NCBI RefSeq assembly: GCF_029968015.1
Contig: NZ_JASCIS010000024.1
Span: forward strand, 61,855 to 125,854
Source: Streptomyces luteolus
GTDB taxonomy: Bacteria; Actinomycetota; Actinomycetes; Streptomycetales; Streptomycetaceae
Reading direction: 5' to 3'
Length of the DNA stretch: 64,000 nucleotides
How positions within the stretch are numbered: position 1 is the stretch's first letter; every line of letters begins with the position of its first letter. Below, piece by piece: positions 41,166 to 49,611 of the stretch. Below the pieces are notes generated by a model. It worked only from the letters and a program-made list of their open reading frames with translations, had not been told where the DNA came from and searched no databases. The translations under genes were made by a program, and so were the position numbers.

Positions 41166-42257
41166 ATGAGTGATTCAGGGGTGCTGAGGGTCCGGGGGCG
41201 GGTGCTCGTCGGGCCGGAGGACGTACGGGACGAGCTGTGGGTCGTCGGCGGGCGGATCAGTTTCACGCGGCCGCCGGGGGCGGACGACGTCACCACCGTC
41301 GAGGGCTGGGCGCTGCCCGGCCTCGTCGACGCGCACTGCCATGTGGGCCTCGACGCGCACGGCCCGGTCGACGCCGGGACCGCCGAGCGGCAGGCCCTCA
41401 CCGACCGGGACAACGGGACCCTGCTGATCCGGGACGCGGGCTCGCCCTCCGACACCCGCTGGATCGACGACCGCGAGGACCTGCCGAAGATCATCCGCGC
41501 GGGCCGGCACATCGCCCGCACCAAGCGCTACATCCGCAACTACGCCCACGAGATCGAGCCGGACGAGCTGGTCGCCTACGTCGGCCAGGAGGCGCGGCGC
41601 GGCGACGGCTGGGTCAAGCTCGTCGGCGACTGGCTCGACCGCTCCACCGGCGACCTGGGCTCCTGCTGGCCGCGCGCCGAGGTGGAGGCCGCGATCGCCG
41701 AGGCGCACCGGCTCGGCGCCCGCGTCACCGCGCACTGCTTCGCCGAGGACTCGCTGCGGGACCTGGTCGAGGCGGGCATCGACTGCATCGAGCACGCCAC
41801 CGGGCTCACCGAGGACACCATTCCGCTCTTCGCCGAGCGCGGCGTCGCCATCGTCCCGACCCTCGTGAACATCGCGACCTTCCCGAAACTGGCGGCGGGC
41901 GGCGACAGCAAGTTCCCCATCTGGGCCGACCACATGCGCCGCCTGTACGACCGCCGCTACGACACCGTGCGTTCCGCCTACGACGCCGGCATCCCCGTCT
42001 TCGTCGGCACCGACGCGGGCGGCGGCCTCGCGCACGGCCTCGCCGCCGCCGAGGTCGTCGAGCTCACAAAGGCCGGCATCCCGCCGCTGGCCGCGCTCTC
42101 CGCCACCACCTGGGGCGCCCGCGACTGGCTCGGCCGCCCCGGTCTCACCGAGGGCGCCGCCGCCGACCTCGTGGTGTACGGCGAGGACCCGCGCGCGGAC
42201 GTACGCGCGCTCGCGGCCCCGCGCCGGATCGTGGTGAACGGCAACGTCGTGGGGTGA
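41166..42257 (+). CDS. Amidohydrolase-family metal-dependent hydrolase
   Basis: A 363-residue TIM-barrel amidohydrolase. The metal ligands are visible: HxH in GLVDAHCHVGL, Lys in GDGWVKLVGDWLDR (possible carbamylated bridge), His in VTAHCFAED and IEHATGL, and Asp in FVGTDAGGG. Flanking beta-sandwich pieces (VEGWALPG and LVVYGEDPRADVRAL) are those of imidazolonepropionase/prolidase-like members. Acts on a cyclic amide or dipeptide; substrate unknown. Start ATG 41166. Confidence 0.88.
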   Translation: MSDSGVLRVRGRVLVGPEDVRDELWVVGGRISFTRPPGADDVTTVEGWALPGLVDAHCHVGLDAHGPVDAGTAERQALTDRDNGTLLIRDAGSPSDTRWIDDREDLPKIIRAGRHIARTKRYIRNYAHEIEPDELVAYVGQEARRGDGWVKLVGDWLDRSTGDLGSCWPRAEVEAAIAEAHRLGARVTAHCFAEDSLRDLVEAGIDCIEHATGLTEDTIPLFAERGVAIVPTLVNIATFPKLAAGGDSKFPIWADHMRRLYDRRYDTVRSAYDAGIPVFVGTDAGGGLAHGLAAAEVVELTKAGIPPLAALSATTWGARDWLGRPGLTEGAAADLVVYGEDPRADVRALAAPRRIVVNGNVVG

Positions 42258-42627
42258 GCCCGCAGCGGGTTCAGGGGGCGCGGGGGCGCGCGTGGCGTCG
42301 GGTTGACGCACCCGTGCCCCCGCGCGCCCACGACTCGTTGCGCACCTTTCACCACCCCGCGGGACCCTTCCCGTACGACAACTCCCAGGTCCGGCAAGGG
42401 GCGTGACGCGGGAGGCGGAAGGGAACGCACGTGCCGGGGGATTCGAAAACGAGGGCGGAAACCCCACTTTGGAGTGAAGTGACCCCATGTCGCTGCCGGT
42501 TCACTCCGTGTGCGTAACGATGCCGGGGTCCGGGCCGCCGACGCCGTACGACTGTCCCCGTACGGCGGCGTCAGCGGCCCCTCGTCCCTGAGCGCTCGCG
42601 CTCAATTCTCGTGGGGGTTCCACCACC
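42258..42627. promoter_or_regulatory. 370-base gap with terminator and inverted repeat
   Basis: A hairpin GGGCGCGCG (42284-42292) / CGCGCGCCC (42321-42329) probably terminates the amidohydrolase gene. Further on GGAGTGAA (42471-42478) and TTCACTCC (42500-42507) are an 8-bp inverted repeat 21 bases apart, in the likely promoter region of the LAETG protein gene, and may be an operator. No ORF is supported. Confidence 0.5.
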
Positions 42628-43581
42628 GTGAACAGCAACACCTTCCGCACGCCCGTGCCGTGTCCTCGGCGGTCCCGGCGGTCCCGGCGGATCGCCTCCA
42701 TCGCGGCCGCGACGGCGCTGGCCGCAGGACCCACGGCCCTCGCCGGGGCCGTGCCCGCCCATGCCACGGGTGGCGACGGCAAGGCCAGTGCGGTCGTCCT
42801 GCGCGCGGGACTCGACGTCTCGCTGCTCAACAAGTCCGTGAACGTGCCGGTCCGGGCCTCCCTCAACGAGGTCAACGCGCCCGCGTCGGCGGAGAAGACC
42901 GCGCTCACCGTCGACGTCGACGGCATCGACCAGGGCCGCCCGTTCAGCATGGTGCGCGCCGAGGCGGCCTCCGCGAAGGCCACCGCCGACCGGCACAAGG
43001 CCGAGGGCCGTACGCACCTCACACGGGCCAAGGTCCACCTGCCGGGGCTGCCCGGGCTGCCGCTGATCGAGCTGGAGAACGTCACCTCGAAGGCGGTCTG
43101 CGTGGCGGGCGGGCAGCCGGTCGCCGAGGCCGACGTGGTGGGGTCGGTGACCGTGCTCGGCAAGAAGGTCACGCTCTCCGCGGCAGGACCGACCCGCGTG
43201 GACGTGCCCGGCGTCGGCGAGGTCCGCCTCGACCTGGCGAAGACGCACACCACGTCCCGTACGGCCGCGGCTTCCGCGCTCGAACTCAAGGTGTCCGTCA
43301 ACCCGTTGAAGCTGAACGTCGCCGAGGTCGACGGGACCGTCACCCTCGCGGGCGCCACCTGCGAGGCCCCGACGCCGCCCGCGAAGCAGCCCCCGGAGGA
43401 GCAGCCGCAGGAACAGCCGAAGGAACAGCCGAAGGACGAGACCCGCCCGCAGGCGGCAACGAAGCCGCAACACCTCGCCGAGACGGGCGGCGACTCCACG
43501 ACGCCGTACGTCGCGGCCGGCGCGGTGCTCCTGCTCGCCCTGGGCGGCGGCGCCCTGTACGTGGCCCGCAGGCGCGCCTGA
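42628..43581 (+). CDS. Secreted LAETG-anchored surface protein (SCO1860-like)
   Basis: A 317-residue cell-wall protein. A basic N-terminus with long signal peptide ends at AHATGG (about residue 47). A mature region with repeated beta-strand segments (LRAGLDVSLLNKSVNVPV, VTVLGKKVTLSAAGPTRVDVPG) is followed by a Pro/Gln/Glu-rich stalk and the sorting signal LAETG at 283-287, a hydrophobic helix and RRRA. LAxTG is the motif used by class E sortases of Streptomyces. GTG start. The S. coelicolor counterpart SCO1860 lies at the same place next to cobalamin genes; its function is poorly known. Confidence 0.87.
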   Translation: MNSNTFRTPVPCPRRSRRSRRIASIAAATALAAGPTALAGAVPAHATGGDGKASAVVLRAGLDVSLLNKSVNVPVRASLNEVNAPASAEKTALTVDVDGIDQGRPFSMVRAEAASAKATADRHKAEGRTHLTRAKVHLPGLPGLPLIELENVTSKAVCVAGGQPVAEADVVGSVTVLGKKVTLSAAGPTRVDVPGVGEVRLDLAKTHTTSRTAAASALELKVSVNPLKLNVAEVDGTVTLAGATCEAPTPPAKQPPEEQPQEQPKEQPKDETRPQAATKPQHLAETGGDSTTPYVAAGAVLLLALGGGALYVARRRA

Positions 43582-43785
43582 GGACGTGGGGGAGAGGCGG
43601 CCGCCTGCCCTGTGCTGCCTCTCCCTCACCCAGGTGTCGCCGCGGCGGAGCGCGAAGCCGAGGTCGCGCAGGTGGGGGCGAAGCCGAGGTCGCGCAGGTG
43701 GGCGCGGCACCCCGGCCCTGGCCCGCGGGCGCGCCTGAGGACGGGGGGAGGCCGCGCCTGCCCTGTGCTGCCTCTCCCTCACCCC
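43564..43785. repeat. Local duplication of two gene 3' ends and a terminator
   Basis: The segment 43564-43631, holding the last codons of the LAETG gene and a GGGAGAGGC...GCCTCTCCC hairpin, recurs imperfectly at 43721-43785. Between them, pieces of the cobC coding sequence (native at 43899-43947) recur at 43633-43676 and 43678-43707. The whole gap between the two genes is built from copies of their ends. Confidence 0.8.
43589..43625. terminator. Hairpin terminator after the LAETG gene
   Basis: GGGGAGAGGC (about 43589-43598) pairs with GCCTCTCCC (43617-43625). A second copy of the hairpin occurs at about 43743-43780 through the duplication. Confidence 0.6.
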
Positions 43786-43790
43786 GACGG

Positions 43791-44867
43791 TCAGCGTCCG
43801 GTCGACAGCAGCGTCTTCTCCAGTGCCCGTAGCAGCCGGTTCGTCGTCTCCTGGTCTCGTACCGCGAGGCGGAGCCAGTCCGGGTTCAGGCCGGGGAAGG
43901 TGTCGCCGCGGCGGAGTGCGAAGCCGAGGTCGCGCAGGTGGGCGCGGAGGTCGGCCGCCCCCGTGACGCGGAGCAGGACGAACGGGCCCTCGGCCTCGCG
44001 CACCGCCGTGACCTCCTCGAACTCCGCCAGGCCCGCCAGGAGATGGGCCCGGTCGACGGCGATCGTGCGGGCCGCCGCCTCCGCCTCCGCCAGCGCCCGC
44101 GGGGTCATGCACGCCTCGGCCGCCGCGAGGGCCGGTGTGGAGACCGGCCACAGCGGCTGGGCCCGCTCCAGGTCCGCTACGGTCTCCGGCGCGGCCAGTA
44201 CGTAGCCGATGCGCAGGCCCGCGAGCCCCCAGGTCTTGGTGAGGCTGCGCAGTACGACCAGGCCCGGCACGTCCGTACGGTCCGCGAGGGCCTCGCGCTC
44301 ACCCGGCACCGCGTCCATGAACGCCTCGTCCACGACCAACGTCCGCCCAGGGCGGGCGAGTTGAGCGATCGCACCGGCGGGGTGCAGCACCGACGTCGGG
44401 TTGGTCGGGTTGCCCACCACCACCAGGTCCGCGTCATCGGGCACCGCCGCAGGGTCGAGCCGGAAGCCGTCCTCCGCGCGCAGCAGCACCCGCCGCACCT
44501 CGTGCCCCGCGTCCCGCAGCGCCGCCTCCGGCTCCGTGAACTGCGGGTGCACGACGACCGGCCGGCGTACCCGCAGCGCCCGCGCGAGCAGCACGAACGC
44601 CTCCGCCGCGCCCGCCGTGAGCAGCACCCGCTCCGGGGCGAGGCCGTGCCGCCGGGCCACCGCGGCCCGCGCCGCACGGCCGTCGGGGTACGCGGCGAGG
44701 GATGTGAGGGACGCGGCGATGTGCTCGCGCAGCCACGAAGGCGGCGTGTCCGTACGGACGTTGACCGCGAGGTCGGTCAGCTCCGCGCCGTCGTCCCTGA
44801 CCTCCGCGTCACCGTGGTGCCGCAGGTCGTGGCCGTGGGCGGGCAGGCGCTCAGTGTGCTTGTGCAT
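43791..44867 (-). CDS. cobC: Threonine-phosphate decarboxylase-like aminotransferase of cobalamin synthesis
   Basis: A 358-residue class I/II PLP enzyme related to CobC/CobD (aminopropanol arm) and histidinol-phosphate aminotransferases. Motifs: AYPDGRAARAAVARRHG, LLTAGAAEAF, VVGNPTNPTS, TLVVDEAFMDAVPGE, PLP lysine in LRSLTKTWGLAGLRIGY and C-terminal LRLAVRDQETTNRLL. The ATG at 44867 overlaps the chelatase end by 17 bases. Last gene of the cobE-cbiX-cobC group. Part of its sequence is duplicated downstream. Confidence 0.87.
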   Translation of the reverse strand: MHKHTERLPAHGHDLRHHGDAEVRDDGAELTDLAVNVRTDTPPSWLREHIAASLTSLAAYPDGRAARAAVARRHGLAPERVLLTAGAAEAFVLLARALRVRRPVVVHPQFTEPEAALRDAGHEVRRVLLRAEDGFRLDPAAVPDDADLVVVGNPTNPTSVLHPAGAIAQLARPGRTLVVDEAFMDAVPGEREALADRTDVPGLVVLRSLTKTWGLAGLRIGYVLAAPETVADLERAQPLWPVSTPALAAAEACMTPRALAEAEAAARTIAVDRAHLLAGLAEFEEVTAVREAEGPFVLLRVTGAADLRAHLRDLGFALRRGDTFPGLNPDWLRLAVRDQETTNRLLRALEKTLLSTGR

Positions 44868-45621
44868 GTCTTTCCCGGGGGTCGTGCGGGGTGGTGGCCT
44901 CGTGGTGGTGCCGTACCAGCAGGTCGAGCAGGGCCGGGTCCGGGCCGACGACGTCCGCCGTGCGCACCTCGGCCTCCGGGTGCGCCTCCGCCCAGCCCTC
45001 GGCCTGCGCCCGCACCCGGTCCGGCAGGGCGCCGTCGAGCAGGAAGTACGGCAGCACCACGATCCGCCGCGCCCCGAGCCGTACGCACCGGTCGAGCCCG
45101 CTCGGCACGTCCGGCGCGGCCAGCGACACGAACGCCGTCTCCACCCCCGCGTACCCGCGCCCCTCCCACAGCAGCCGCGCCACCCGGTGCACCTCGGCGT
45201 TGGCCTCCGGAGCGGTGGCACCGGGGCCGACCAGGAGCACCGTGACCCCGGCCCGGTCTCCCGGCGTGCGCGCCGCCCCGGCGTCGAGCGCCGCCTCCAC
45301 CCGCCGCTCCAGGACGTCGAGCAGGACGGGATGCCCGCCGAGCAGGGGCCCGTACGCGTACGAGAGCCGGGCGGGATCGAGGGCCGAGGCGACCGCGCGC
45401 TCGGCGTGCGGCGCGGGGGCGAGCGTCAGAGGTACGACGGTCGGGCGGGCCGTGCCGTCGCCCATCAGGCCGGACACCTGCTTCAAGTGGCCGCCCGCCA
45501 CCGGGAGTTCGGGACTGTGGCGGCCGAGCGCGTCGACGAAGGCGCGGAGCGCCTCGGTGCCGTCGTCCGCGACGAGCAGTACCGGCCGGGCGGCGGCCGA
45601 TTCGGTCTCAGGTGTGGTCAC
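44851..45621 (-). CDS. cbiX: Sirohydrochlorin chelatase family protein (CbiX)
   Basis: A 256-residue two-lobed class II chelatase. An N-terminal lobe (VVPLTLAPAPHAERAV) and C-terminal lobe (VLLVGPGATAPEANAEVHRVARLLWE, VVLPYFLLDGALPDRV) resemble CbiX/SirB. Early cobalt or iron insertion into sirohydrochlorin is the usual role; in a genome with the aerobic cobalamin genes it may serve siroheme or cobalamin. The GTG start (45621) overlaps the previous stop as GTGA. The usual first catalytic HGS is not seen, so activity should not be assumed. Confidence 0.78.
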   Translation of the reverse strand: MTTPETESAAARPVLLVADDGTEALRAFVDALGRHSPELPVAGGHLKQVSGLMGDGTARPTVVPLTLAPAPHAERAVASALDPARLSYAYGPLLGGHPVLLDVLERRVEAALDAGAARTPGDRAGVTVLLVGPGATAPEANAEVHRVARLLWEGRGYAGVETAFVSLAAPDVPSGLDRCVRLGARRIVVLPYFLLDGALPDRVRAQAEGWAEAHPEAEVRTADVVGPDPALLDLLVRHHHEATTPHDPRERHAQAH

Positions 45622-46079
45622 ACGGTCTCCTCGGGGAGGGGGCGGTACGGGAAGGAGTCGGTGTGCGCGAGCGCGCAGGTCGCCCGGGCGGGCCCGCCCT
45701 CGGGGCTCGACCTCCGCTTGGGCACGAGCAGCCGGCCGCCCGTGGCGAGCGCCGCGGCCTCGGCGACGGACGGCGTGCCGACGGCGGCGAGCACGGCGCC
45801 CGCCGGGTTCGGGACGGCCACCCGCGCCAACTCGGCCGCCGGGTACGTCAGGAGCGGTACGCCGAGCGCCCGCGCTGCCCCGACGACGCCGGGCTCGCCG
45901 CCCTTCGCGTCCACCGTCGCGAGCGCGCCGAGGCCGGACTCGGGCCGGGCCGCCTCGCGCAGCACGGCACGCACCACGCCGAGCACCTCGTCCAGGGGCA
46001 CACCACGGGCGGCACCCACACCGGCGATCAGCGCACCGGAGCGTGGCGGCGTGCCGGAGCGTGGCGGCGTGCCGGGCAT
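45618..46079 (-). CDS. cobE: Cobalamin biosynthesis protein CobE/CbiG C-terminal type
   Basis: A 153-residue single-domain protein with LIAGVGAARGVPLDEVLGVV, LATVDAKGGEPGVVGAARALGVPLLTYPA and VPNPAGAVLAAVGTPSVAEAAALA, the pattern of the CbiG C-terminal/CobE domain. Role in precorrin ring processing is not fully defined. The N-terminus MPGTPPRSGTPPRSG comes from an exact 18-bp tandem repeat, so the real start may be further in. First gene of a three-gene cobalamin group. Confidence 0.82.
   Translation of the reverse strand: MPGTPPRSGTPPRSGALIAGVGAARGVPLDEVLGVVRAVLREAARPESGLGALATVDAKGGEPGVVGAARALGVPLLTYPAAELARVAVPNPAGAVLAAVGTPSVAEAAALATGGRLLVPKRRSSPEGGPARATCALAHTDSFPYRPLPEETV
46036..46071 (-). 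repeat. 18-bp tandem repeat at the cobE start
   Basis: Two exact copies of CCGGAGCGTGGCGGCGTG (46036-46053, 46054-46071) encode the duplicated TPPRSG of the N-terminus. Confidence 0.85.
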
Positions 46080-46195
46080 GGGCGGCTCCTCTCGGTTCGA
46101 ACAGCGCGGGCGGACACGTACGGGGCAGGTGTGACCAGGAGATATCAGGTGTGTCGCAGGCCGGAGGGACCGGGTCCATCCGCTAGCAAGACCCC

Positions 46196-46915
46196 ATGGC
46201 GGTGATCGTCGCGCTCGGCGCGTTCCTGATGACGCTGGTCGGCGGCTGGGCGGCGCAGCGCGTCACCGACCGCAGGCACCTGGTGCTCGGCTTCGCGGGC
46301 GGCCTGATGCTCGGCGTCGTCGGCCTGGAGCTGCTGCCGGAGGCGTTGGAGGCCGCGGACGGCGAGATCCACGGCGTGCCCCAGGCGCTGCTGCTGTTCG
46401 TCGGCGGCTTCCTCGTCGCCCACGTCGTGGAGCGGCTGCTCGCCGTACGACAGGCCGCGCACGGCTCCGACGAGCGGGTGCCGCAGGTCGGGCTCACCGC
46501 GGCGGCCGCGATGGTCCTGCACAGCCTGATGGACGGCGTCGCGCTCGGCGCGGCCTTCCAGTCGGGCGGCGCGATGGGCCTGACCGTCGCCCTTGCCGTC
46601 ATCAGCCATGACTTCGCGGACGGCTTCAACACGTACACGATCACGAGCCTGTACGGGAACGCCCGGCGCAAGGCGCTCGCCATGCTGTTCGCCGCCGCCG
46701 CGGCGCCGGTCGTGGGGGCCGCGTCCACGATGTTCTTCACGCTGCCCCAGGAGTTCCTCGGCAGCTATCTCGGCTTCTTCGGCGGCGCGCTGCTCTATCT
46801 CGCGGCCGCGGAGATCCTCCCCGAGGCCCACCACGACCACCCGGCGGTGCCGACGCTGTGCTGCACGGTGGCGGGCGTCGGCTTCATCTGGCTGGTGGTC
46901 GGCGCGGCGGAGTGA
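46196..46915 (+). CDS. ZIP-family metal transporter
   Basis: A 239-residue membrane protein with about seven to eight helices and the ZIP metal-path motifs HSLMDGVALG (helix 4) and HDFADGFN (helix 5). ZIP proteins import divalent metals. It is the only plus-strand gene within the cobalamin region, divergent from cobE and converging on the VOC gene with only 14 bases between stops. Cobalt uptake is an attractive but unproven role; no riboswitch or zinc operator was seen before it. Confidence 0.87.
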   Translation: MAVIVALGAFLMTLVGGWAAQRVTDRRHLVLGFAGGLMLGVVGLELLPEALEAADGEIHGVPQALLLFVGGFLVAHVVERLLAVRQAAHGSDERVPQVGLTAAAAMVLHSLMDGVALGAAFQSGGAMGLTVALAVISHDFADGFNTYTITSLYGNARRKALAMLFAAAAAPVVGAASTMFFTLPQEFLGSYLGFFGGALLYLAAAEILPEAHHDHPAVPTLCCTVAGVGFIWLVVGAAE

Positions 46916-46929
46916 GCGCGCGCGGCTCC

Positions 46930-47619
46930 TCATGACGGTACGACTCCCCGCCCGAACCCGACCCGGCCGCGCGGGCCCTCGACCACGGCCCGGAGGTACG
47001 GCCGCGGGGCGCTCGTGACCCGTGGGGCGGCCGCACCGGCGCACAGCGCGTCCAGACCGGCCCGTACCGCCTCCGGATCCGGGTGGCCCGCCTCGAACGA
47101 CAGCAGCGGCAGCACCGGAAGGCCCCGCTCCGAGGGGTGCACGGCGGCGCCCCAGTCGAGCAGGAACGGCAGCAGCCTTTCGGGCCCCGGCAGCGTCAAC
47201 CGCCAGGCGAGGGAGGAGCCGTCGGAGGCGCGCCGGGCCATGGACACCGGCTCGCCCGGGTCGTACCCGCGGGCCCGGGCGTACGCGACCCGCTCCGCGA
47301 TGCCGTCGACCCGGGCCGCCCAGGCCACCAGGCGGGGCCCGTCGAGCGCGTCGATGCCGAACCAGCGCGGGCCGCGCGGGGCGGGCTGCTCCTCGTCGGG
47401 ACCGACGATCTCCAGGTACGCCCCGGAGCCTGGGGCCCGTCGGCCCGTAAGGATCGGGGAGACGGGCCCGAGCCCGTACAGGAAGTTCCGGGTGCCGTAC
47501 CCGAGGTGGCGGCCGCCCTCGGCCGGGGCCACCCCGGTCGCCGCCGTGACCTCGGCGACGGTGTGGTCGAGGTCGGGGGTGGCGAGGACCAGGTGGTCCA
47601 ACTCGGCTGCGGGGCTCAC
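46930..47619 (-). CDS. VOC/glyoxalase-like protein coupled to cobB
   Basis: A 229-residue protein of the glyoxalase_3-like VOC group: AELDHLVLATPDLDHTVAEVTAATGVAPAEGGRHLGYGTRNFLYGLG, AYLEIVGPDEEQP and a second half with SLAWRLTLP. GTG start overlaps the cobB stop (GTGA), so it is translated with the cobalamin operon; this is its last gene. Metal ligands His (LDH) and Glu (LEIVG) of one VOC half are present. A role in corrinoid work is not known. Confidence 0.78.
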   Translation of the reverse strand: MSPAAELDHLVLATPDLDHTVAEVTAATGVAPAEGGRHLGYGTRNFLYGLGPVSPILTGRRAPGSGAYLEIVGPDEEQPAPRGPRWFGIDALDGPRLVAWAARVDGIAERVAYARARGYDPGEPVSMARRASDGSSLAWRLTLPGPERLLPFLLDWGAAVHPSERGLPVLPLLSFEAGHPDPEAVRAGLDALCAGAAAPRVTSAPRPYLRAVVEGPRGRVGFGRGVVPS

Positions 47620-48968
47620 GAGTTGCAGCTTGCCACGAATCTGCGGGCCACGTCCGGGGCGGCCGCCCAGTGGGTGTGCAGATAGCTGGCGTGCACGCCG
47701 CCCCGCACGAAGCCCTCCACCCGGCGTTCCGGAAGGTGCATGCCCCAGGCGGGCGTCGGGCCCGCGCCGGGCTCGATCACCGTGCGGTGGAACTCGTGCC
47801 CGCGCAGCCGTGTGCCCGTCGCCGCGAGCGAGCTGTCCGACACGGCGACGGCCTCCCGGTACCCCAGCGTCAGCCGCTCCGACATGCGCGCCTCGGCGTC
47901 GAGCACCCCGCACATCGGCTTCCCGTCCAGGGACTTGGCGAGGTACAGCAGACCGGCACACTCGGCGGCCACCGGCGCCCCGCTGAGCGCGAGGTCCGCC
48001 ACGGCCTTGCGCAGCGGTTCGTTGGCGGACAGCTCCGGCGCGTACACCTCAGGGAAGCCGCCGCCGATCACCAACCCGGCCGTCCCGTACGGGAGTTGCT
48101 CGTCGTGCAGCGGGTCGAACGGCGCGACCTCGGCACCGGCGGCGGTGAGCAGCTCGGCGTGCTCCGCGTACGAGAACGTGAACGCGGGCCCGGAGGCGAG
48201 CGCGACCAGCTTCCCCGGACCCGCGACGGGCTCCAGGCCGGCCGTCGGGTCCCACGGCGCGTCCGGCAGGGCGGGCGCGGTGCGGGCGAGGGCGAGCAGT
48301 CCGTCGAGGTCGCAGCCCTCCCGTACCCGCGCGGCGAGCGCGGCCACCGACTCCAGAGCCTCGGCCCGCCGCTCCGCCACCGGCACGAGCCCCAAGTGCC
48401 GTGACGGCGCCTTCACTTGGCTCTCCCGGCGCAGCGCCCCGAGCACCGGCACCCCGGACTCGCCGAGCGCGTCCCGCAGGATCTCCTCGTGCCGGGCCGA
48501 GCCCAGCTTGTTGAGGATCACGCCCGCGAGCCGCACCTGAGGGTCCCAGGACGCGAAGCCGTGCACGAGCGCCGCCACCGAGCGGGACTGCGACGAGGCG
48601 TCCACGACCAGCACGACGGGCGCCTTGAGCAGCTTCGCGACCTGCGCCGTGGACGCCAGCTCGCCCTGCCCGACGGCCCCGTCGTACAGCCCCATGACGC
48701 CCTCGACCACGGCCAGGTCGCAGCCCGCCGAGCCGTGCGCGAACAGCGGGCCGACCAGGCCGGTGCCGCACATGTACGCGTCGAGGTTGCGACCGGGGCG
48801 GCCGCAGGCGAGCGCGTGGTAGCCGGGGTCGATGTAGTCGGGCCCGACCTTGTGCGGGGAGACCGCGAGCCCGGCCTCGGCGAAGGCCGCCATCAGTCCG
48901 GTGGCGACGGTGGTCTTGCCGCTGCCCGAGGAGGGCGCGGCGATGACCAGACGCGGTACGGAGGTCAC
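47616..48968 (-). CDS. cobB: Hydrogenobyrinate/cobyrinate a,c-diamide synthase
   Basis: A 450-residue glutamine amidotransferase that amidates side chains a and c of the corrin ring. N-terminal P-loop VIAAPSSGSGKTTVATGL, DYIDPGYH substrate region, VEGVMGLYDG, and a C-terminal class I glutaminase domain with nucleophile Cys in VAAECAGLLYLAK and terminal His in YLHTHWA. Normal length. Fifth gene of the riboswitch-controlled operon, 34 bases after cobO. Confidence 0.94.
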   Translation of the reverse strand: MTSVPRLVIAAPSSGSGKTTVATGLMAAFAEAGLAVSPHKVGPDYIDPGYHALACGRPGRNLDAYMCGTGLVGPLFAHGSAGCDLAVVEGVMGLYDGAVGQGELASTAQVAKLLKAPVVLVVDASSQSRSVAALVHGFASWDPQVRLAGVILNKLGSARHEEILRDALGESGVPVLGALRRESQVKAPSRHLGLVPVAERRAEALESVAALAARVREGCDLDGLLALARTAPALPDAPWDPTAGLEPVAGPGKLVALASGPAFTFSYAEHAELLTAAGAEVAPFDPLHDEQLPYGTAGLVIGGGFPEVYAPELSANEPLRKAVADLALSGAPVAAECAGLLYLAKSLDGKPMCGVLDAEARMSERLTLGYREAVAVSDSSLAATGTRLRGHEFHRTVIEPGAGPTPAWGMHLPERRVEGFVRGGVHASYLHTHWAAAPDVARRFVASCNS

Positions 48969-49002
48969 GAGGCGGGGCCCCTCTGAAGCTGGTGGTCCGA
49001 CA

Positions 49003-49611
49003 TCACCACTCGATGCCTCTCTGACCCTTCTGGCCCGCGTCCATCGGGTGCTTGACCTTGCCCATCTCCGTCACCAGGTCCGCGAAGTCCACCAGCGCCC
49101 GCGGCGCGTTCCGCCCGGTGATCACCACGTGCTGCTGCCCCGGCCGGTCCCGCAGCACCGAGACGACCTCGTCGACGTCGATCCAGCCCCAGTGCATCGG
49201 GTACGCGAACTCGTCGAGCACGTACATCCGGTACGTCTCGGCCGCGAGGTCGCGCTTGACCTGCTCCCAGCCCTCCAGGGCCTTCTCCTCGTTGGAGGAG
49301 TTGTCGCCCTGGAGGTCGCGCTGGACCCAGGACCAGCCCTCGCCCATCTTGTGCCAGTCGACGGTGCCGCCCTCGCCGGAGGCGCCGAGCACCTTCAGGG
49401 CCCGCTCCTCGCCGACCTTCCACTTCGCCGACTTCACGAACTGGAACACCCCGACGGGCCAGCCCTGGTTCCAGGCCCGCAGAGCGAGCCCGAACGCGGC
49501 CGTCGACTTGCCCTTGCCGGTGCCGGTGTGCACGGCGACGAGCGGGCGGTTGCGGCGCTGGCGGGTGGTGAGCCCGTCGTCGGGCACGACGGACGGCTGT
49601 CCCTGAGGCAT
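49003..49611 (-). CDS. cobO: Cob(I)yrinic acid a,c-diamide adenosyltransferase
   Basis: A 202-residue CobA/CobO-type ATP:corrinoid adenosyltransferase. P-loop VHTGTGKGKSTAAFGLALRA, VGVFQFVKSAKWKVGEE, DEFAYPMHWGWID and HVVITGRNAPRALVDFADLVTEM are family signatures. Start TGATG overlaps the chelatase stop. Confidence 0.96.
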   Translation of the reverse strand: MPQGQPSVVPDDGLTTRQRRNRPLVAVHTGTGKGKSTAAFGLALRAWNQGWPVGVFQFVKSAKWKVGEERALKVLGASGEGGTVDWHKMGEGWSWVQRDLQGDNSSNEEKALEGWEQVKRDLAAETYRMYVLDEFAYPMHWGWIDVDEVVSVLRDRPGQQHVVITGRNAPRALVDFADLVTEMGKVKHPMDAGQKGQRGIEW

